From NCBI GenBank assembly GCA_963669155.1, contig OZ022577.1, positions 9,039,538 to 9,103,537 on the forward strand: a stretch of DNA of 64,000 bases, written 5' to 3'. This document shows positions 12,121 through 24,639 of this stretch, piece by piece. Each line of letters begins with the position of its first letter. Position 1 is the first letter of the stretch. The notes beneath the pieces were generated by a model that ran no database searches, was not told the DNA's origin, and was given only the letters and a program-made list of their open reading frames with translations. This DNA is from Arbacia lixula. Lineage: Eukaryota; Echinodermata; Echinoidea; Arbacioida; Arbaciidae. The position numbers and the translations under genes are program-made.

Positions 12121-14917
12121 CATACGTACATACATGTATTATATGTACGTGCACATTGTTGGACTTTGTTGAATTCCTCTTGGTCATCGCCCTTTAAAGA
12201 AAATATGCATCGGGTCTTTACGATTTGAGGAATATTGTTCCTATTCCTCGTTTATTTTCAGTATTCAAATCCGCCAAAAATAGCTTTTATACCATGAATA
12301 CACAATATACACTTAAACTAATAGCACGTGTGTTGGAAAAATGTTCATTAATTTCATACCACACATTAATCTATTCACAATTGGTCCAAAACTAACGGCA
12401 GATATAGTGTTTTAAAGTAAATTCCTTCGAGAAAAGCGATTAGACCTATTTCATGTATTTGGACTACTTGGTTTACATCTTTATGGAGCCTCTCACTAAA
12501 TCAGATTTATTATCAAATGTTTCATCAACAAGGAATTTATCAGAGGGGATAGCCTATACACTAGATCATCAGTACTACTGTATTTGTCTTGTTTTCATTT
12601 TCACATTCTCATGAGCAAACACCGTATCGAGCCAAAACACTTCATCCTATTCCTCGTACCAATCAGAACAGGATGGCGGATCCTGTACATGGAATCCAAT
12701 CCGAGTCGTGCTTCCGGAAACTGTGCCTGCGGGGCAAGAGATATAATATCACCATCTACTTTAGTTTATCGCACTTTAGAGGGGGACGAGACGGGGTTAT
12801 GAACAACAAGAGACATGAACACAACACGCCCTTACGACCCTCTTCATCTTTATGTATTGTCTGTGTAGTCCCGGGAAGCTTTATAGGGCTAGAGTATGAC
12901 ACGTAGAAGTGCTTGCAAAAACAAGTTGTACACATATGTAGCAGGAATTCATAACCATCTTGAGCAAAAATTTAACTTCAAAATGGTAAAAAAATAGTCT
13001 AATTCCACGATGAGATGATTTTAAAGGCCCCGAATTTGTACTCGCCACATTGGGGAAGACATATTTTGTTGTCGTCGAATCTAGCCGTCTGTCATACCCA
13101 GACCATATACTTGCACTTTCTACGGCGGTCAGGATTATCAACCATCAATTTGCCGTTTTGTAGCGAGATGAGAGCTTGCTGAAATACTAGTGATGAGTTG
13201 GCGTGAAAAGACGTCACCGTAGTTGTCTCTACAGGAAATGATGTGTATACTATACCAGCTCACATCATACTGCATGGTGCTAGATCAAGATCCCTTGCAT
13301 TCTGTGAGCCTCTGTATTATGTGAGCCTATTAAAAAATAACATAATAAAGTACTGTGTGACAGAGGTTGCACGTAATGATAGATTAATGTTGTAATCATT
13401 GTGAATAATCTTGATTTACAAGGAGTTATATCGTACATCTAAAATCTATTCACGTGGAGGGTATATTGGTGTCACCCACACGTTATAGGAACAATCCTTC
13501 TATAACAAACTTTACAGATGATGGGACATGAAATAAAATCAATGGTGAAAGGTTTCTCACTTCCTCGAAAACAGGGATGAAAGTAGTTTGGCATAAACAC
13601 ATAAAGGAGTAGATATACGACACAATCGCATCAGGCCATTCTTGAATACAATGCACGACCTGCGCTAATACTTCCTTTTCCAAGAAAAATAAAGTTGATG
13701 TCAGAAATAATTGTCCATCAAAGAAGCCCCGAGACATAAAGGTAGTATTCCGTTAGACCATGCTGACAAGCAGGCGTGGATTGTTTACATGGTTGTCATG
13801 CTGATCGGGTCACGTGGGGCCAACCGCGCCAAGTGGAGAGTCGAGTGCATGGTCGAGTGTTTGTCATCTCACGCTTAGAAGGCGTGGCTGAAGGCAGGAG
13901 GTTGTCAAGCCCTCGGACCATCAAGACCCCCGTGGTCGATCTCCGGGTGTACGGCCTCGTCATGCTAGGCTGCAGAGCTGATTAAATACTTGCCATCAGG
14001 CGCCCGTCAGCAGCAGGGAGCAGCGGCTTCCTCATCACGATATATCGCACCACGTCCACCACCACGATTACTAGTATCGCTGGATGCATCGCCGTCATCA
14101 CGACAATCAACAACAGCGAAAGTAGAGTGTGGTTAAATTAGGTCGGTTGCACGATCGAGCCTATAAATAGTCAAGTACTCACTGATGTAATAGCTAATTT
14201 AGTACTGCACAACTAGGTTTAAGACGTAACAATAACAAGTATAGGCGCTTTTAAAAATCACTATGATTTAACTTAAGCAGACAAAATCAGGGAAGCGCAT
14301 TCGCAGAAGTTTGAGTAAAATGACTACATTTCCTTAGAATAATTAATTTTGGTCTATGCGTTGTATTTACCATTTCAAAAGAAAATAAAAATATGTTATA
14401 TTTGTCATTGAGAACAAACAACTGCGTTAATGAGAATGATCCTTATTACTGATAATGATAGTCATTTTACTGATATAAATCAATAAATCTTTGATTGATA
14501 TTATTATTAAGTAATAAATAACATTTTGATCAATATAAACTGATTCATTTAAACAAGCCAATGATTAGATAACATGATACCTTAACAATAAAAGGGCTGA
14601 TTAAAATATTGATTATCATGGAAATAACGATGATAATAATGATAATGATAATCAAAAGAAAGGAAACAAAGAGAAGACGTGAGAACACGAGATGGAGAAA
14701 GTTAAAATTAAAGGAATAAAATGACATAGCACATGTCCAGTCCTGTCTGTATTGGAGATAAGATTGACAGTTTCTAGGGATGCATGTGTGCTTGTCGTCT
14801 ACGAGTGTCGGTCTTCTCTAATGGCATTATTAAATTCCCTATCAACAGGTTTGCTGCTGATAGACTCCATCGTGAGATGGATCGCGCTACCAGCGGAATC
14901 TCTGCCCCATCGTCTGC
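12121..14917. other. Non-coding stretch, nothing recognised
   Basis: No conserved protein segment with splice sites. AT-rich from 14140 to 14720, including ATT/ATG-rich runs near 14440-14660. A patch at 13800-14100 is more GC-rich but shows no identifiable element. Confidence 0.4.
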
Positions 14918-15252
14918 GGGCTCCTTGATCGGTAAAACACTTAGCGGGTCAGAGCTGGAGGGAGAGAGAGAGAGAGGGGGGGGGGGGTGATGGAGGGATT
15001 GATGGAGAGGTAGAAAAAGGAGGAAGGGGATAGGTGGAGAGACGAGGAGCAGGAGGAGGAGGAGAAGGAGGAGAGATGGGGTGGAAGAGGGCTACTTGAT
15101 CAGTAAAACACTTAGTGAGTCACCTCTGCAGGGAGAGAGAGAGAGAGAGAGGGGGGGGGGGGGGGGGCTGAGAGAGGCATAGGGGTGGAGGAGAGGAAGA
15201 AGAAGGAGGAAGGGGGTAGGTAGAGAGACGAGGAGCAGGAGGAGGAGGACGG
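14918..15252. repeat. Tandem duplication of a polypurine block (unit about 170 bp)
   Basis: The phrase CTTGATC-GTAAAACACTTAG occurs near 14922 and again near 15094. Each copy is followed by a GA array, a G run, a GAGGAAGAAGG stretch and the phrase GAGAGACGAGGAGCAGGAGG. Both copies keep the same order of parts, so this is a segmental duplication and not just two microsatellites. Confidence 0.75.
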
Positions 15253-17365
15253 ATGGGGTGGCAGAGGTGGAGAGGAAGGAAAGGTGGAAAGAGGAGGGAA
15301 AGGAGAGGTATAGAACGGAGGAGAACATATCGTATAAAGATATAAAGATATGGAGGAAAACGAAGGAGAGAGAGAGAGAGAGGGGGGGTAGAAAGGGGTG
15401 TGAGGGCGCGACTAGACTTGAAAATGGGTAAGGTGGCGCCATCAATGCCCGTGGGAAATTGATAACACGAAAGAGATTATGTTAATACAAAATAACATGA
15501 AATAATACGAAATTTTGAGAAAAGAGATATTAAGCGATTTCCGTTGTGGAAAAAAATCCGTGGTGTTCTCTTGTCTTTTACACCAATGTTTCTTTGGTAT
15601 GTATGAAGAGCGAGAGAGGCGAGTGAGCTTGGGCCTGTAGAGTGTGGGATATCTAAGCTATTAGCTCGGCTAGCCGCCGGCAACCAAACACTTGTATATG
15701 GGCGTCTCGTCCGCGATGGATGTCTAGCGTTTCGCCGCGCGGGGCTCGGTCGCTAGCTACTCAAGTTTATCTGCTGATCGCCCATAATTGTTGTCAACCT
15801 GAACTCGCAATATGGGTAATTCATTTATTCAATTTGGGGCCAGCCTCTGTCCCGCAGCACTTAATGGTTCGCTCACGACACCCCCCCCCCCCCCCTCCCT
15901 TCCACCCCCATCTTTCCATCTCATTTTGTCCTTCCTTTATAAATATAACTGGTTGCTCGACGAGTCGTCATTTCCAGTCGGAAATTCATCATCCTTGAGC
16001 ATTACTATATTGGTATTCTCACCTGACCGCGGCTTACTACTTCCATACTATTAATATCAGCGCAAAAGCACTTAACGTTGATAATTATGTTCTTCGGCCG
16101 CATGAATCCTGGCTTCCAACAAATAAGTACGAAGCTCGATTTGGAAACATAATAAGCAAATAAGATTAAACGAAAAGAATTAAGCCAAGCCTGTTTGTAA
16201 CGATTACCCCAAGGAAAATTCAATACTGGTTATTAACATATAGACAATGATCTTTAGGGTTTTGCAAGTTTGTAATTTTGGTGTGCTTCATGTGTATTAT
16301 TTAATTTATATTATGTTCTCATGAACGACTACGTTGCGATAGAATCCCAATGCATGTGGCAGGCCTGTAACACATTAGTTTAATGTGGGGATTACTTTAA
16401 TATCATAGTACACATTATCCATATCCTGAAGTCACCTTATTTGCCAAAATGCGCAAAATTTACATCGGAAAAAAATAAGATTTTGGTCATAACGCTGAGA
16501 CATGCAAGCACCGTCTGTTTCAGTCGGTGCCAGGAAAGGTTCAACAGTTCTGAGGGACTCACTGCAACGTGTTGATTGGCACATGCTTCTAAGACTTGAA
16601 GCGCACATGGTGTTATGATCATCCTAGAACATGTGCACATTGTTAGGTCTGTCTTGCAAGCAAGCTACCGCAGCTATTTCGGATGAGGCTTGATACGTGC
16701 ATGCATTGACAACTGTAGTGGTTGACGATTGTGGGGAATCATGAACTTATGACCTATAATATTGACTATTATAAAACGTATGTTTAACATGATTGGCCTG
16801 AAAAGAGGCGCTGGTAATTAGGACAACATACGTTTGGGTGAAACAGCTGAGGCGGAGATCTGGAGATTCGTCAAATTGACGCCTTATTCTCCACGCTTAC
16901 GGGATGATATAACACAAGTTACATCCTGTTATCCACAAAAATAAGGAGAGAACTGATGTCGAAAACAAAAATGAACGGCAAAAAATTCATGTAACTGTTG
17001 ACAAGATCGAGTGCCAGCAGATAACCATTTAAAGAAGAAAACAAAAAGACGAAGAAGTGAGTTAAACACGTAATTTCCAAACATGGAATAAATTTATTTA
17101 GATGCGAATATAGATGGCTAGCTAGATGTACGCGGGAACAGATATAAACATGCGTAAATACACGTTGTATGTGTTGTAATAAACGCTAGAGTATCCGTAG
17201 TATAAGTGTAGGAATTCAAGAGGTCGTATTACTTGTAGTGATAGTAACTGTTGTAGTAGTAAAAGGAGAAGAACTTGTAAAACTATAGCACTTCTACTAG
17301 AAGAAGTTATAAAGTTACAAGTAAAATTTGTAAAAACAGAAGCACAAGTAATATACGTTATAGTA
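15253..17365. other. Mostly non-coding; short GA array and C run
   Basis: Polypurine character continues to about 15395 (GA array near 15363-15386). A C run lies near 15881-15894. No gene recognised in the remainder. Confidence 0.45.
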
Positions 17366-17369
17366 TAGT

Positions 17370-17425
<56 letters not shown>

Positions 17426-17440
17426 ATAATAATAATAATG

Positions 17441-17476
<36 letters not shown>
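17366..17476. repeat. (TAG)n-(TAA)n trinucleotide array
   Basis: About 18 TAG/GTA units are followed by about 17 TAA/AAT units with one interruption. The poly-Tyr frame on the minus strand is an artefact. Confidence 0.95.
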
Positions 17477-17479
<3 letters not shown>

Positions 17480-17830
17480 TAAACATGTGCACGAAAAAAA
17501 AACCATTTTCTAGGTTTGTAATCATTAATCTAAGTGCGCTATAATTCCAAAAAAGTAATAATGTAAATTTTGTATCAACATTAATAATTCCATCAGGTAA
17601 GAGTAAACGGAAACGGGCACTAATGATGTGAACTTAATTTATTTTTCTCATTTATATGCATTGAATTTATTTGTGGATTACATCTTTAACCATCCCCAAC
17701 ACGCCCTAATTTTTTTTCCTGCACTTAGTCCAAAGTGTAAGAACTCACCATCGATAATACTTAAAGAAAGAAAGCAGATGAAAGTGGGATATAGAGAGAA
17801 ACGAACAACAGTAAAGGAGAAAACATGAAG

Positions 17831-17831
<1 letters not shown>

Positions 17832-17916
<85 letters not shown>
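17832..17916. repeat. (GA)n microsatellite
   Basis: About 42 GA units with a single C interruption near 17880. Confidence 0.96.
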
Positions 17917-17919
<3 letters not shown>

Positions 17920-20900
17920 GTGAGAAGGCGAGCCTATGGTTGAAAAACGAACGAAGGGAATAAAAAAAATTTAGTCGTAAGCCATATCATGGCTCTAGTT
18001 CCCAAAGAGGCATTCGCGCTTTGTCATTTAAATCCCACGATCCCGGAGATATAAATTAGGTTACCATTAAGCCCAAGAAAATTACGTTTCATGTGCTTTA
18101 TGAGTTTAAAGAGTAAATTTTCGCCCTTTGTGTACCAAGGAAAGCAACAGGTAGATTTGGGCGAGGGCGTAGTGAAATTAAAGGAATTTAGAAGCCACGG
18201 CCGTCTTATTCTAATGTTTTTGTCATTGCCATTTTTTTTTAGTATTATAGTAAGTGCATGATCTGAAAGAGGTTCTTCTTTATTTTGTAGAATGTAATGT
18301 CAATACCGCGTGTGCCATGTGCAACCGACCCCCATCCTTTCCCCCTTTCGTCCTTTAACCATTTTTCTCTTTTTATTAGGGAAAATGGTTCTTCTCTTTT
18401 CTCTGTTGGGAGTCCCCCCCCCCCCCCCCCCGGCCACCCCGCCGCCCCCGCCAGCCCCGTCCACAACATGCACACACTCGCTGAGCAGGTTAGACACACT
18501 AACAAAAAAAAACACGAAAGGAAGCTACCCCTGCTCAGGTTGAGGAACTGGCTACGGTCGTATTTTCAGCTGAATTTTGCTCAATTTGTCTTCTTGTCAC
18601 GTGGGATATGAATTATTTCGTTATGCAGTCCAGTTCCATGCCAATGACTGTACAAAGTGCGACGAGGGACCCGGCCCTGTCAATATTCCGCTTGTATCTC
18701 TTTACGGTGATAAAAGACCCGAGGCGCCACGAACTAACTTGACGTTTCACCCATGGCGCCACGCATGTCATGTCCGACTCTCAAATTTGCTCAATTGAGA
18801 TAAAAGTTGATTTGGGGCAGTGTGTCCGAACTATACATGTGGGCAAAATATACTAATATGACCACAGTCCGACGTGCCTACCGAAGTAAGCTTCCTTCCA
18901 TTGCCTATAGCATGACAAGCGGCGGTGATAATGGTTTTACGTCATTGATCTAAAAGCATTGTTTTCCATTTGACATCAACCACCGTGCCGTTGTGAGGAT
19001 TCAGATAACGTTCCTCTCCCATGCTCGCTATCAGTAACTATCTATAATCTATATACATTTTCTAGTGGAAAAGTGGAAGTTAGGAATGGGGGGGGGGGGT
19101 CACTACATTGGCTCATAATACGTTAAAGACAATCATCACCTACGGCACAAACTACACGTTTTGATTGGCATGGGTATAGAAATAGCACATCTTATCGCAA
19201 TATTTTGTCAATTTTTAGCTAGTGCTTATGGTAATGTATGTCTTAGGTCTATTTTTTTGCAATTATCGTTTGCTAATTTTACACGGTCTTTTTCAATCAA
19301 CAGCACGATAACAATTATAATTCTTTCAATTGGGGAAGAATCCACTGTTCTCACCATGCAATCTCCATTCATAGCCCATATTCCACCTGCGGGCCGGTTT
19401 CGATGAGGGGGTGCATGTCGACCACCAGATCGTGTCAATCATGTTCAGACTTTCTTGTTACGTTTGTGGCTCTCATGAATAAAAACCATGTATAGTGGAA
19501 GTCATCCGTAAGCTTGGGCTTTCGAAATAGAAATGTCAGATTTATAGGGATTAGGTCATTTGTATAATATCGCCTCCCGTGTCGAGATTTCTTCCTGAAT
19601 ATAGAGCTCTCTTATCGGTTTACGTTGATTGGTCTTATTGGCAAACCCGTCCACGCCTCCATTTTATTCAAACGAACTTCCGCGTAGGAGTTAATCCGAC
19701 TATATTACTATGCTTATTGTAAACTGGCTTCCAGGCTGTTTGAAATTTCTAACCTAAACTGAAAAAAGGGATCTAGTATTCACAAAAAATAGTCACAGTC
19801 AATTTGTATTTTCCTCTTCTCTCTGTGAGCCGAAGAAAAAAGGTGTACTATAGCCAGTGCGGATTGGATAATGTGCAACAGCCTGAAAGCCATGCTATGC
19901 TTATTGTTGATAAATATCCCTACAGCCGGAGGAGACACGTGAAGTAGAAGCACATACATTTTTCACATGTCAATTTCTAGATTAAAAAGTTTTTTGCATG
20001 TCAAACATGTCAAGTTGATTGAAGCATATCAATCAAAAAGTAGTTATTAGCATAAATAGCAGTCAACAGTACTTTAATCAGCATAAATGAGTGGCCACCA
20101 GTTTGTGCTTGATTTTGTGTTTCGTACGGGAATGTTAGATTATCTGCGCGACCGACGTTGAAAAACCCGTAGACTGCAGTAATTACCGTTTCATACAAAG
20201 AAGTGAAAAAGAAACAGTTTTCTGAGATGTTAACTATGACGTCACAAAACGCTTGGTTTGCGCGCATTTTGCAACGCGAACACAATGACCAATTAATGTG
20301 CGCGCTTTACAAATACTCAATAACGTGAATGCTAACATGCGATGAATAGGGTAAAATTTCTACTCTAAATTTGTTGTTTGTTTTAATGGTTATGGGCTCG
20401 AAATGTCCTTGTAAATAATGATAACTTTATTCGGAATAGAAAAGAAATATATACTGTTCTGATATTCAGAAAAAGGTTAAACTATAGGCCCGCGCTACTA
20501 TTATCCAGTTATCCCTCGGTCTGCGCCTGCGTCCTCGTGATAATAGCATTGTTTAAAGATCACCTTGTGCCCATAGGATTAACCATATCCCTCAGAGCAG
20601 TCTCCCAGAGACTGTGAACTATAGCAGTCAATACCAGTTTAATAGCCATTCTCTTGACTTTAAGTGCGTTTTCAGAAATAAATGTTTATGGTGACAAATT
20701 ACAATGATCTTATTCTTGTTTCTATATATTCCTCTCTCCCAAATCACATGGTAGCTAATGTGTGCCGAAAATGCTTAGGGTCAGAGCGATATATTCGCCA
20801 CTCATGGGCTCGTCCCTGTACCACTATGGGAGAAGGGATAACGGTACACAGCGCTCATTGAAACAGGGGAACCATGAATGATAACCAAGCATTTCTTAAG

Positions 20901-21369
20901 CTAAGATTGACTTTACGCACAACTGGTTACCCCCTCTTGTATTAAATCAGATTTCCCAATTTGTGCATGGGTTCACATAGTGGGGGTTAATTTCCAACAG
21001 TCCCAATCAAATTTGACAAATAAGAACATTTTTTTTATCTACTAAAATCAGATTTCAACTTATGCTGATGGGACTCAAAATCATTGATAATCTGATTTAG
21101 CACAAAAAAGGGTCATCAGTCGTGTCTAAAGTCGTTCGTACAGTTTGGTGAAACACCCCTCTGCTCTGATAACTTCGCAACCACTTCCGACTAGGCGGAA
21201 AAGTCCGAGAAGAACCCTAAGAGTCCATTTGGTGACGGATGTCACAAGAGTTCTTCCTTTTTACCCGAAGTAATCCATGGCCTAGAAATATGTGTATAGT
21301 GCTAAAAGCTAACAACAAGCATTTTGTTACTTTTTTTCAATGATAACTCTTTTATTCCATTATAATAAG
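17917..21369. other. Non-coding stretch with a C run
   Basis: A C run lies near 18415-18431 and a G run near 19089-19099. Open frames around 18245-18611 only reflect the C run. No gene, RNA gene or resolved transposon found. Confidence 0.45.
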
Positions 21370-21804
21370 CCAGTTCGTAATTACAATTTGCGCATGAGCA
21401 GATGAAGGTCATAGTGACCAAACCAGCTTGTTGGTTTTTAAATCACTGAGATAAGCATCATCATTAATAAGTTATTTTAGAATATGCTTGTTATCCAATT
21501 TATAAAAGAACACCAAGGTGTTCAATCATGGGGTATTTGACAACAGGCCAAACGACAACAATTAGTTTACAATAAACAATGTAATAGAAGCTTTCCCAAT
21601 TGTTCACAGACCGTAGCCTACTATTCTTGTCACCTGTTTTGAGATGGTTCCTCTATTAGAGGTTGAATATCGCAAATTGCTATGTCGGGTAAGCACATTA
21701 CGTAACATCTCCTTTTGAAATGATATATTAATCAACTGCTTATCCTAATGAAAAAGGGAAAGGTCATAGTGACCAAACTTGCTCCAGAGCTAACTACGAA
21801 CTGG
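21370..21804. mobile_element. Possible small DNA element bounded by inverted words
   Basis: CCAGTTCGTA at 21370 reappears inverted as TACGAACTGG ending at 21804. Just inside both ends is the palindromic word AAGGTCATAGTGACCAAAC (21406 and 21760). The paired ends about 435 bp apart suggest a non-autonomous TIR element. The inverted repeats are short and imperfect, so this is tentative. Confidence 0.4.
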
Positions 21805-22737
21805 TGTATTGTTGTCGTGTTTAGGGTAGCTATCAGTAGATGGCGCTATAGCAATGATATCGACGCATGTGAGTGAATCTGTCGATCCTGAAACGGGTCT
21901 GAGATATTAAAAATAAAAAAAAGAAGATAATTTCTGGAGCTATGCAGCAGATATGCAATCAGTGAAACCGCGCTACAAGATACTTAGCAAGAAATGTATT
22001 ACCGGCCACATGAGAAGTTCAATGATGCGAGGAGAAACAATCCTTATGTTTCCAGAATCAATGGTCTAGCTTGCCTTGTCAATCATGTCAATGTTCTTAG
22101 TTTTTTGGTCTATTAGTCGACACCGAGAATTTTTTTATAATATTTTTTTGTTTTGTATCTATTTCTTGCACTATTCTTATCATTGGCGTGTAAAGTTTTG
22201 ATATGGATGTAGCAACTCCGTATTAATGTGGTTAATTTGGCAACCCCTCCTCCTTTCTCATCCCCCATTTCTTTCCATTTTGGCTTGTATTTTCTTTATA
22301 ATATTTTTGTATAAAGTGTAGGTAAAGAAGAAGAAAGAAAAACGTTGCTTTATATGCATGTTATATTCAGTGTATTTGTTTCGTTCTTTTGATAAGAAAG
22401 ATGTGACAACCCTTCAAGCTATAAGCTTATATTGTCATTCCCCTGTATGTTCCACTGTATACAAGCACATACTTTGTACATATCTTTAATAGCTCGTTAT
22501 TTGTCATATATGTATACTTTATATGTCATTGTTTGTATCACATTGTTTATTATTGGTGAACTATGCAGGGATGAATAAATAAATACATCACACTTACCAT
22601 TATGAGTTGATAAATAAGCAAATACCTCATTCAATAAAATCATGATTGTAAGGTGTTTGAACATATATTTTTTCTAAAACCGGGTAGACATAAAATACAA
22701 TTATTAGGTGGTTTGTCGTAATCGACAGAATACTTCC
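21805..22737. other. Non-coding stretch, AT-rich
   Basis: AT-rich sequence. No exon or repeat boundary that I could resolve. Confidence 0.4.
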
Positions 22738-23979
22738 TTAAGGCCCGGTCCCACTGGGGGGAAGTTGAATTACGCATGAATTGCAAATACAAATTTCGGT
22801 CATTCGTTGTCATCCGCATTAAATTTGGCAAAAAAAAAAATAAAAATCCGCTTTAAAATTGCGGATACATAAAAGATGTACAGCGAACAAATTACGATTA
22901 AAAGCGGAAATATCACGAACAAAAACGAATTACCTTGTGAATACTATTTTACGAGGGTTATTGGTTGTAAAATTGTGGAATGTATTGCAGACATTACGAA
23001 AATGTAACGAAAGTAATGCGGAAGAATAACACATGTATTGCGGACAAAAATAGGACGCTAAACGATTATTGCGGAAGTATTACGTGTGCATAGAGAACGC
23101 AATGCGCACGTGGTGCGGAAACAACGGTCGCATTGCGAATGTGATACATTTGAATCGAGACCATATAAAAGAAGAGCACTCCACTCTTCAGCGTCATTAT
23201 CTTTATCAACATTGTAGAAAGCAGCAACATGTTACGCAGCTCCACCATCAATTCATCGTACATGCCCAGATCAAGTCTTCTGCCAATCCAAGGTCTCACC
23301 CAGACAGCTTTTTTATTTCTCCTTCGCTTTCTCTTCCGTATTTGGATCAAACGTTGAACTTGGAAGAGAAGATTGTTATGTTGTTGGATGGCTGCAACTA
23401 TCAAATGTCCGTGATGATCCATGGCAACATCCTATATTCTGCAAAACTGTTCTTAAAATGACGGTCAAATTTCATTTTTTGTTTCATTTATATAGTAATC
23501 TGGGTTTACGATGACTGTTTGCTGTGTACTCGCAAGTTGTTCGCGAAACAGTCGTAATACAAACGAACTATTCGTGACCAGTCTGTAAGCATTCTTTATA
23601 AATTATTATAGCTTGGTATAAAGTCGTATAAGGCACGCTATGCATTCGTTTCGCATTCTATCCCAGTCCGCTACTTATCCGCAATGTCCGTTGCGGATAT
23701 CATAGGATAACTGCGAAAATTCAGCGCATACATTGAGTATGCATTGCGTATGCATTGCGCATGTAGACCGGATGATTTCCGCTCCCAGGAGTTTTGGGCA
23801 GCCCAAAACTCCTGGGAACGGAAAAATGTGCCTTTGCGGATGATTACGGACATGTGCGGAAAATAACCGTCTTAAAACAGCATACGTTACGAATATTGCG
23901 GATGTTTAGCGTCTGTAATCAAATTTTATCCGCAATTTATGCGCAATCCATCCTAAATGTCACTGGGACCGGGCCTTTA
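22738..23979. mobile_element. PIF/Harbinger-type DNA transposon, defective
   Basis: The ends at 22741 and 23976 are inverted repeats beginning AGGCCCGGTCCCA, flanked on both sides by a TTA direct repeat (22738-22740 and 23977-23979). A three-base TTA/TWA duplication is the signature of the PIF/Harbinger superfamily. Inside, the minus strand encodes a remnant (about 23422 down to 23066) with a basic stretch followed by VWVRPWIGRRLDLGMYDEL and VELRN, which matches how HARBI1-type transposases begin. The reading continues only a short way and the catalytic DDE part is not seen. The element is 1,236 bp and enriched in GCGGA/TTGCGGA words. A near-perfect hairpin lies at about 23775-23825. Confidence 0.8.
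23066..23422 (-). pseudogene. Harbinger transposase N-terminal remnant
   Basis: This minus-strand open frame lies inside the TIR element. Around residues 30-70 it has a run of Arg/Lys, then the tryptophan-containing WVRPW motif, then an RR..LG.Y..L..ELR pattern. That order is typical of the start of PIF/Harbinger DDE transposases (family knowledge). After the ELR segment the expected F..FLRM..E.FD.LL region is not recognisable and the frame runs out at the element's interior. I read it as an internally deleted, inactive gene. The overlapping plus-strand frame (23069-23461) is its shadow. Confidence 0.65.
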
Positions 23980-24323
23980 GGTATTTCGTTGGATTATTTT
24001 TTTTTTACTTCTACCTCTGCTCAAAACAGAGCATTGTACCCCCCCCCCCCCCCCATAAAAAAACAGATAATAATAATATTTATAAAAAATTAAATAATCA
24101 AATAATAATAATAATAATAATCTCTTTCTCTTTGGAACAAAAATCTGTAATTGTCTGTTAGATGGTATCAAAAGAAAATGTGCGGTTTATTATTATCTTC
24201 TGCAGGGGTACTTGAAATCACTGGTTCATTCTATTCCATTATTTTGTATAACGTTCTTGCCAAGTTGTAGGTATTATGATAAATTGAAGAGGATGGTCCA
24301 CAAGCCGGCTCCTATTTACGGTC
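23980..24323. other. Non-coding stretch with C run and AAT-rich tract
   Basis: A C run lies near 24040-24053 and an ATA/AAT-rich stretch near 24060-24120. No gene. Confidence 0.5.
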
Positions 24324-24620
24324 TTGAAACCGGCCCCGTGTATTTCTGCTCAGTGTGCGTTATGGAAAGTTGGATGCGCGATTTATTTTGTATCATTTTA
24401 CGCAGTAGTAAACAAAATGTGGTCATTATTAGACAATTGCACATTTTCGTTCGAAATACATGTAGTTCTGTTTTTCAACTTGCGTTCGTACTTCCGTGAT
24501 TTTCTCGTCGATCACAAAACTTTTTCCCAGCATTTTTAAAATTTCACTCGAAAGAAAATTATCGAGACGCAATGCTGGTGATGGATTATCGCACATTATA
24601 GAAGGGGCCGGTTTCAAGGC
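24324..24620. mobile_element. Short TIR element (MITE-like)
   Basis: CTTGAAACCGGCCCC at 24324 is matched by its reverse complement GGGGCCGGTTTCAAG at about 24605-24619. The interior of about 270 bp has no coding capacity. It directly precedes the LINE remnant. No target duplication could be fixed. Confidence 0.5.
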
Positions 24621-24639
24621 TGTGGATTAACCATGTTTT

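Noticed and set aside
12584..12906. Two overlapping frames of 72 and 105 codons
   Set aside because: No recognisable domain, no splice-site pattern and overlap in different frames.
23069..23461. 130-codon plus-strand frame inside the Harbinger element
   Set aside because: It overlaps the minus-strand transposase remnant, which has recognisable motifs; this frame has none.
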